Positions 60,879 through 64,000 of a DNA stretch of 64,000 nt are shown one piece after another. Source of the stretch: Anaerocolumna sp. AGMB13025 (GTDB lineage: Bacteria; Bacillota; Clostridia; Lachnospirales; Lachnospiraceae); assembly GCF_029689925.1 (NCBI RefSeq), contig NZ_CP121445.1:3642501-3706500 (forward strand), in the 5' to 3' direction. Below the pieces are notes generated by a model that saw only the letters and a program-made list of their open reading frames with translations, had not been told where the DNA came from and searched no databases. Position numbers and translations under genes: made by a program. Every line of letters starts with the position of its first letter. The stretch's first letter is position 1.

Positions 60879-61391
60879 TTATTCAGTGACTATATTACCA
60901 ATTGAAATACCGATAATAATTTCTGATTTAAAGTACTCTTGTAAGTTTTTTAAAATTTCTTCCTTAATTTTGTCCTTATTATCTTTCACAGTATCAACGG
61001 AATATTTAGAAAATTCATCGGTAATTATCTCAGTAATAGAGGTTACATTACTGTCTATGGTAGGTCGCAACGTTTTATAATCCTCACATTTCTTGTTGAT
61101 TGATAAGGAAACACCTACTAAAAGCGCATAATGTTTCTTCTGATCACTTTCATTCTGCTTCAGACTGATTGTCAGGTCTGCCGGCAGGGAGAATGTCTCT
61201 ATATCAGCGATATCAACCTGCTCCGCCTCAGATGGACTTTCGAGTTCAAGATCTATGGTAGCAGCTACTTTAGAAATCAGATTGTTCGTTCTCATAGTAG
61301 TCGGCACCACTGCAAACACGATTACCGCTGTCAAAACCATGTTAAGTATTCCCAGTGCTAAAATAATAATTGTTAATATGTTTCTCTTCAT
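60879..61391 (-). CDS. fliL: Flagellar basal body-associated protein FliL
   Basis: Bitopic membrane protein that supports stator function. A membrane helix (about residues 4-28, ILTIIILALGILNMVLTAVIVFAVV) precedes a periplasmic-type domain with KKHYALLVGVSLSINKKCEDY and an end with YFKSEIIIGISIGNIVTE. GGGAG lies 5 nt before the ATG at 61391. Between motB and fliM. Sequence is less conserved than its neighbours. Confidence 0.85.
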   Translation of the reverse strand: MKRNILTIIILALGILNMVLTAVIVFAVVPTTMRTNNLISKVAATIDLELESPSEAEQVDIADIETFSLPADLTISLKQNESDQKKHYALLVGVSLSINKKCEDYKTLRPTIDSNVTSITEIITDEFSKYSVDTVKDNKDKIKEEILKNLQEYFKSEIIIGISIGNIVTE

Positions 61392-61431
61392 AATGTCTCC
61401 CATCTGCCTATAATGGCAAGTTTCTTATGTC

Positions 61432-62235
61432 TTAATTATTTATATTATTATAAATTTTGATCTCAACACGCCGGTTCTTTGCCCTGCCCTCAGGGGTAGC
61501 ATTACTGGCAACTGGATCATATTCCCCTCTTCCAGTCCAACTTAATGTTTTTGGATTCAGTCCCTTTTCATTCATCAGATAGGTAGCAGCATTTAGCGCC
61601 CTGGCCGATGAGAGCCAATTATTGTTTTTAAATAGCTTGTTTTTTACAGGTACATTATCCGTATGACCCTCTAATTCAATATGATATTCTTTAAATTCTT
61701 CTAAGATATCTCCCAGTTTGCTAAATATCGGCACTGCATCCGCTTTAATTTCGGCTTTACCAGAATCAAAAAGGATTGAGCCACTTAGAGAAATTTTAAC
61801 ATATTGATAATTAGAATCGATGCTAAGTTCTATATAATCTCCCAGACTGTTTTTATCAGCCATATCAGAAACTTTGTCATATATTGCTTGGGATGCTTTT
61901 TTCTTTTCTTCCATCAGCTCCTGCATGGCGTCGGTTTCCTCTGTTTCCGATTCCCCAACGCTTTCTCCGGTTGTGTTGTAATAATCGGATAAGTCATTGA
62001 GCTGTGAAATTCCGGAAGATATGAGTTTTCCTTCGTCTATCGCAGTCTGACCTCCGCTGAATATACTAAAACTGCTTGACATGGAAGCTACTATTTCTTC
62101 GTATTTTTCCGCATCAACCGTTGAAGATGCAAACAGTAAAACAAAGAAACAAAGCAACAAATTCATTAAGTCTGCAAAAGTACTCAGCCATGGAGCTCCG
62201 GCACTGGCTTCCTCCGCCTTTTTCTTTCTAGCCAT
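61432..62235 (-). CDS. motB: Flagellar stator protein MotB
   Basis: Stator subunit anchored to peptidoglycan. GAPWLSTFADLMNLLLCFFVLLFA includes the ion-binding Asp in its single membrane helix. The OmpA-like C-terminal domain has ELEGHTDNVPVK and NNWLSSARALNAATYLMNEKGL. Whether it uses H+ or Na+ cannot be read with certainty. The ATG at 62235 (after GGTGA) overlaps motA by 8 nt. Confidence 0.95.
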   Translation of the reverse strand: MARKKKAEEASAGAPWLSTFADLMNLLLCFFVLLFASSTVDAEKYEEIVASMSSSFSIFSGGQTAIDEGKLISSGISQLNDLSDYYNTTGESVGESETEETDAMQELMEEKKKASQAIYDKVSDMADKNSLGDYIELSIDSNYQYVKISLSGSILFDSGKAEIKADAVPIFSKLGDILEEFKEYHIELEGHTDNVPVKNKLFKNNNWLSSARALNAATYLMNEKGLNPKTLSWTGRGEYDPVASNATPEGRAKNRRVEIKIYNNINN

Positions 62236-63052
62236 CAACTTCACCGCCTTCGGCAGTTTCAAATTCTAAACGACTAGCAGGATTTAAGAAGGATTTTAAT
62301 TTTTCTTCGATAACCCTGGGATTTTCACCTGCCTGTATGGATAAAAGCCCCTCTACAATAACTTCTTTTAACATGATTTCAATCGAATTATTTGCCTTTA
62401 GCTTATTAACAACCGGGATACATACCCAATTCGCCAATAAGGAACCGTAAAATGTAGTGACCAGGGCAACTGCCATGTTAGGACCGATGGTAGATGGATC
62501 ATTTAAATTTTTTAACATATTAATCAAACCAATTAAAGTACCAATCATACCCCAGGCAGGACCCATTGCTGAGAGCTTGTCCCAAAAACCAATTACCTCA
62601 TTATGTCTGCCTTCTATACAGCTTAACTCAGTTTCCATAATACTTCTGACAAGTTCAGGATCTGTTCCGTCAACTATTAGCAGAACTCCTTTTTGTAAAA
62701 ACTCATCCTCGATACCATTCGCCGTTTCTTCCAAAGCCAGAAGACCTTCTTTTCTTGCTACGTTGGATAATGCAATGATATCCCTTATTGTTTCAACATC
62801 ATTATAAGCCGGAGATTTTAATACCAGTCTGAAAGAAGCCAGTTTTTTTACATAGGATGATAAACTCTGTTCCATCGTAATTAAGGTTGTAAAAGAGCCA
62901 CCAAAAGTAATCAATATAGATCCAAAATCGATAAAGTTCATTATCTTAGCAAAATTAAAACTCATTGTGTCCTGTTCAAACACCATACCAAATATCATGA
63001 TTATAATCCCGCTTATTAAACCAATAATTGAAGCAATATTCAAAATGTCCAC
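62228..63052 (-). CDS. motA: Flagellar stator protein MotA
   Basis: Four-helix stator subunit forming the ion channel with MotB. SIIGLISGIIIMIFGMVF starts the protein; GPAWGMIGTLIGLINMLKNL and GPNMAVALVTTFYGSLLANWVCIPVVNKLK are the conserved channel-lining helices with Pro residues. The cytoplasmic loop has the charged residues of the rotor contact. 274 residues. Confidence 0.95.
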   Translation of the reverse strand: MDILNIASIIGLISGIIIMIFGMVFEQDTMSFNFAKIMNFIDFGSILITFGGSFTTLITMEQSLSSYVKKLASFRLVLKSPAYNDVETIRDIIALSNVARKEGLLALEETANGIEDEFLQKGVLLIVDGTDPELVRSIMETELSCIEGRHNEVIGFWDKLSAMGPAWGMIGTLIGLINMLKNLNDPSTIGPNMAVALVTTFYGSLLANWVCIPVVNKLKANNSIEIMLKEVIVEGLLSIQAGENPRVIEEKLKSFLNPASRLEFETAEGGEVDG

Positions 63053-63076
63053 CCACCTAACTTATTCATTTGTATT

Positions 63077-63265
63077 CTATTCTTGCGAAAAAAGTTCTTT
63101 TTTGTATAATTTTACAAGATCCACAATCTCTTGTCTACTCTCAATTACCAGTATTTTTTTCCCAGTCGTTAGTGTTATGACAGTATCCGGGGTCTCTTCA
63201 ATGGTCTCAATTAAATCACAATTAATTGTTATATTAACATTATTCATTTTAGTTACATTAATCAT
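63077..63265 (-). CDS. flbD: FlbD-like flagellar protein
   Basis: A 62-residue protein of the FlbD/SwrD family, which supports stator power in Bacillus. INVTKMNNVNITINCDLIETIEETPDTVITLTTGKKILV is characteristic. AGGAGG lies 6 nt before the ATG at 63265. It is 24 nt before motA and after flgE, the same order as in other clostridia. Confidence 0.93.
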   Translation of the reverse strand: MINVTKMNNVNITINCDLIETIEETPDTVITLTTGKKILVIESRQEIVDLVKLYKKELFSQE

Positions 63266-63316
63266 TATACTCCTCCTATGCTGCTGCACGGGTTTACATT
63301 ACCTGCATTTCTTTTT

Positions 63317-63344
63317 CTGACGGCAGACAGCTGCCTGCCGTCAG
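63317..63344. other. Perfect hairpin between flgE and flbD
   Basis: CTGACGGCAG (63317-63326) and CTGCCGTCAG (63335-63344) form a 10-bp stem around ACAGCTGC. No T-run follows on either strand, so it may be a processing or transcript-stability site rather than a terminator within this operon. Confidence 0.7.
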
Positions 63345-63429
63345 GTGTTTCATACATGAAGTAAATTCAGTACTTGTTATATTTGATTTTAATACATTAA
63401 ATATTTTAAAATATTAAAGCAATGTTAAA

Positions 63430-64000
63430 TTATCTCTTTAAGTTAATCAACTCTTCCAGCATGCTATCAGATGTAGTAATTATTCTTGAGTTCGCCTGGA
63501 ATCCTCTTTGAGTTGTTATCATGTCAGTAAACTGTGCAGATAAATCTACATTGGACATTTCCAGTACACCAGTTATAAAACTGCCGCCATCACTGGAAAC
63601 ATCGTGTCCTACACCGTCAAAACTGCCTGAGTTCTGGGTTTCTGCAAATAAGTTGCCACCCTTGGCTTCAAGACCGGCAGGATTAGAGAAAGATGCTACA
63701 GCGATCTGACCTAAAAGCCGATTGTCACCGTTGTCATACTTACCATATATTTTACCATTAGTATCAATGGAAAATCCGGTCATATGACCTGCCTTCCTTC
63801 CGGAGCCTAAACTAGATACACCGGTAGGCGTTATACTGCCCATGTCGGCTTCTAATTTAGAGGTTCCGCCTGACTCGTACATGGTAACGGAGGAGAAGTC
63901 AATATTTACAGTCTTAAATGGATTCGGTGTTGCATTCATAACTAAGTTCAGTCCCTTTCCGGTAGGATTTGGTCCCGTACCGATTCCCTTAAATTTACCT
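63430..64000 (-). CDS. flgE: Flagellar hook protein FlgE, C-terminal part (runs off the window)
   Basis: The 3' end of the hook protein gene; the frame is open to the window edge, so its start lies beyond. GFSIDTNGKIYGKYDNGDNRLLGQIAVASFSNPAGLEAKGGNLFAET and the end LEMSNVDLSAQFTDMITTQRGFQANSRIITTSDSMLEELINLKR are typical of FlgE and other rod/hook proteins. Position before flbD-motA identifies FlgE. About 190 codons are present. Confidence 0.92.
   Translation of the reverse strand, partial: GKFKGIGTGPNPTGKGLNLVMNATPNPFKTVNIDFSSVTMYESGGTSKLEADMGSITPTGVSSLGSGRKAGHMTGFSIDTNGKIYGKYDNGDNRLLGQIAVASFSNPAGLEAKGGNLFAETQNSGSFDGVGHDVSSDGGSFITGVLEMSNVDLSAQFTDMITTQRGFQANSRIITTSDSMLEELINLKR

Overview
The window comes from a low-GC, motile, anaerobic Firmicute. 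Protein sequences and gene order point to the Lachnospiraceae, near the Clostridium phytofermentans/Anaerocolumna group, judged from recognised families rather than from a search. Nearly every gene is on the minus strand, so the window is best read from right to left. Only a tRNA-Leu gene, a transposase remnant and one lipoprotein gene lie on the plus strand.

Right to left: (1) 64000-40215 is one long motility operon: flgE (cut by the edge), flbD, motA, motB, fliL, fliM, fliY, cheY, fliO, fliP, fliQ, fliR, flhB, flhA, flhF, flhG, a PilZ flagellar brake, cheB, cheA, cheW, cheC, cheD, a small membrane protein, the flagellar sigma factor, a FapA protein, a small hydrophilic protein, a SwrB-like protein and an MltG-like protein, ending at a strong terminator. 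(2) 40214-35668 is an accessory stretch: a DUF434 gene preceded by four 69-70 bp repeats, a repetitive lipoprotein, an IS3-type transposase remnant, a secreted Ig-like protein and an integrase remnant, all next to tRNA-Leu(CAA). (3) 35425-19356 holds housekeeping and envelope genes: a zinc-finger anti-sigma-like protein, polA, coaE, an FtsA-like ATPase, walJ, an ACT regulator with its UPF0210 partner, pepD, capA, an LCP ligase and an M23 peptidase. (4) 19325-13893 is a small-alarmone-synthetase operon with RNA-modification genes and recU. (5) 13775-8520 is a histidine operon, hisZ-hisG-hisD-hisB-hisIE, behind a consensus promoter. HisIE carries an N-terminal degenerate HisF-like barrel. (6) 8462-1 is the rimP-nusA-rnpM-L7Ae-infB-rbfA-DHH-truB-ribF translation/transcription operon. 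Its leader contains a terminator-like hairpin suited to NusA-dependent autoregulation.

The most striking unexplained feature is a dispersed, structured intergenic element. Four clear copies and one diverged copy lie directly against the start codons of unrelated genes (pepD, the ACT gene, coaE, fliQ, and more weakly rbfA), always in the gene's orientation. In the RNA sense it reads: an array of about 53-nt units, two interleaved complementary pairs (pseudoknot or switch topology), a hairpin with a TATCGCAA/TTGCGATA stem, then GGGTAT 4-7 nt before the ATG. Stem bases change together between copies. The array has five units before pepD, about three between fliP and fliQ, and one before the ACT gene. 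Other intergenic regions carry unrelated tandem repeats of 20, about 30, about 55 and 69-70 bp.
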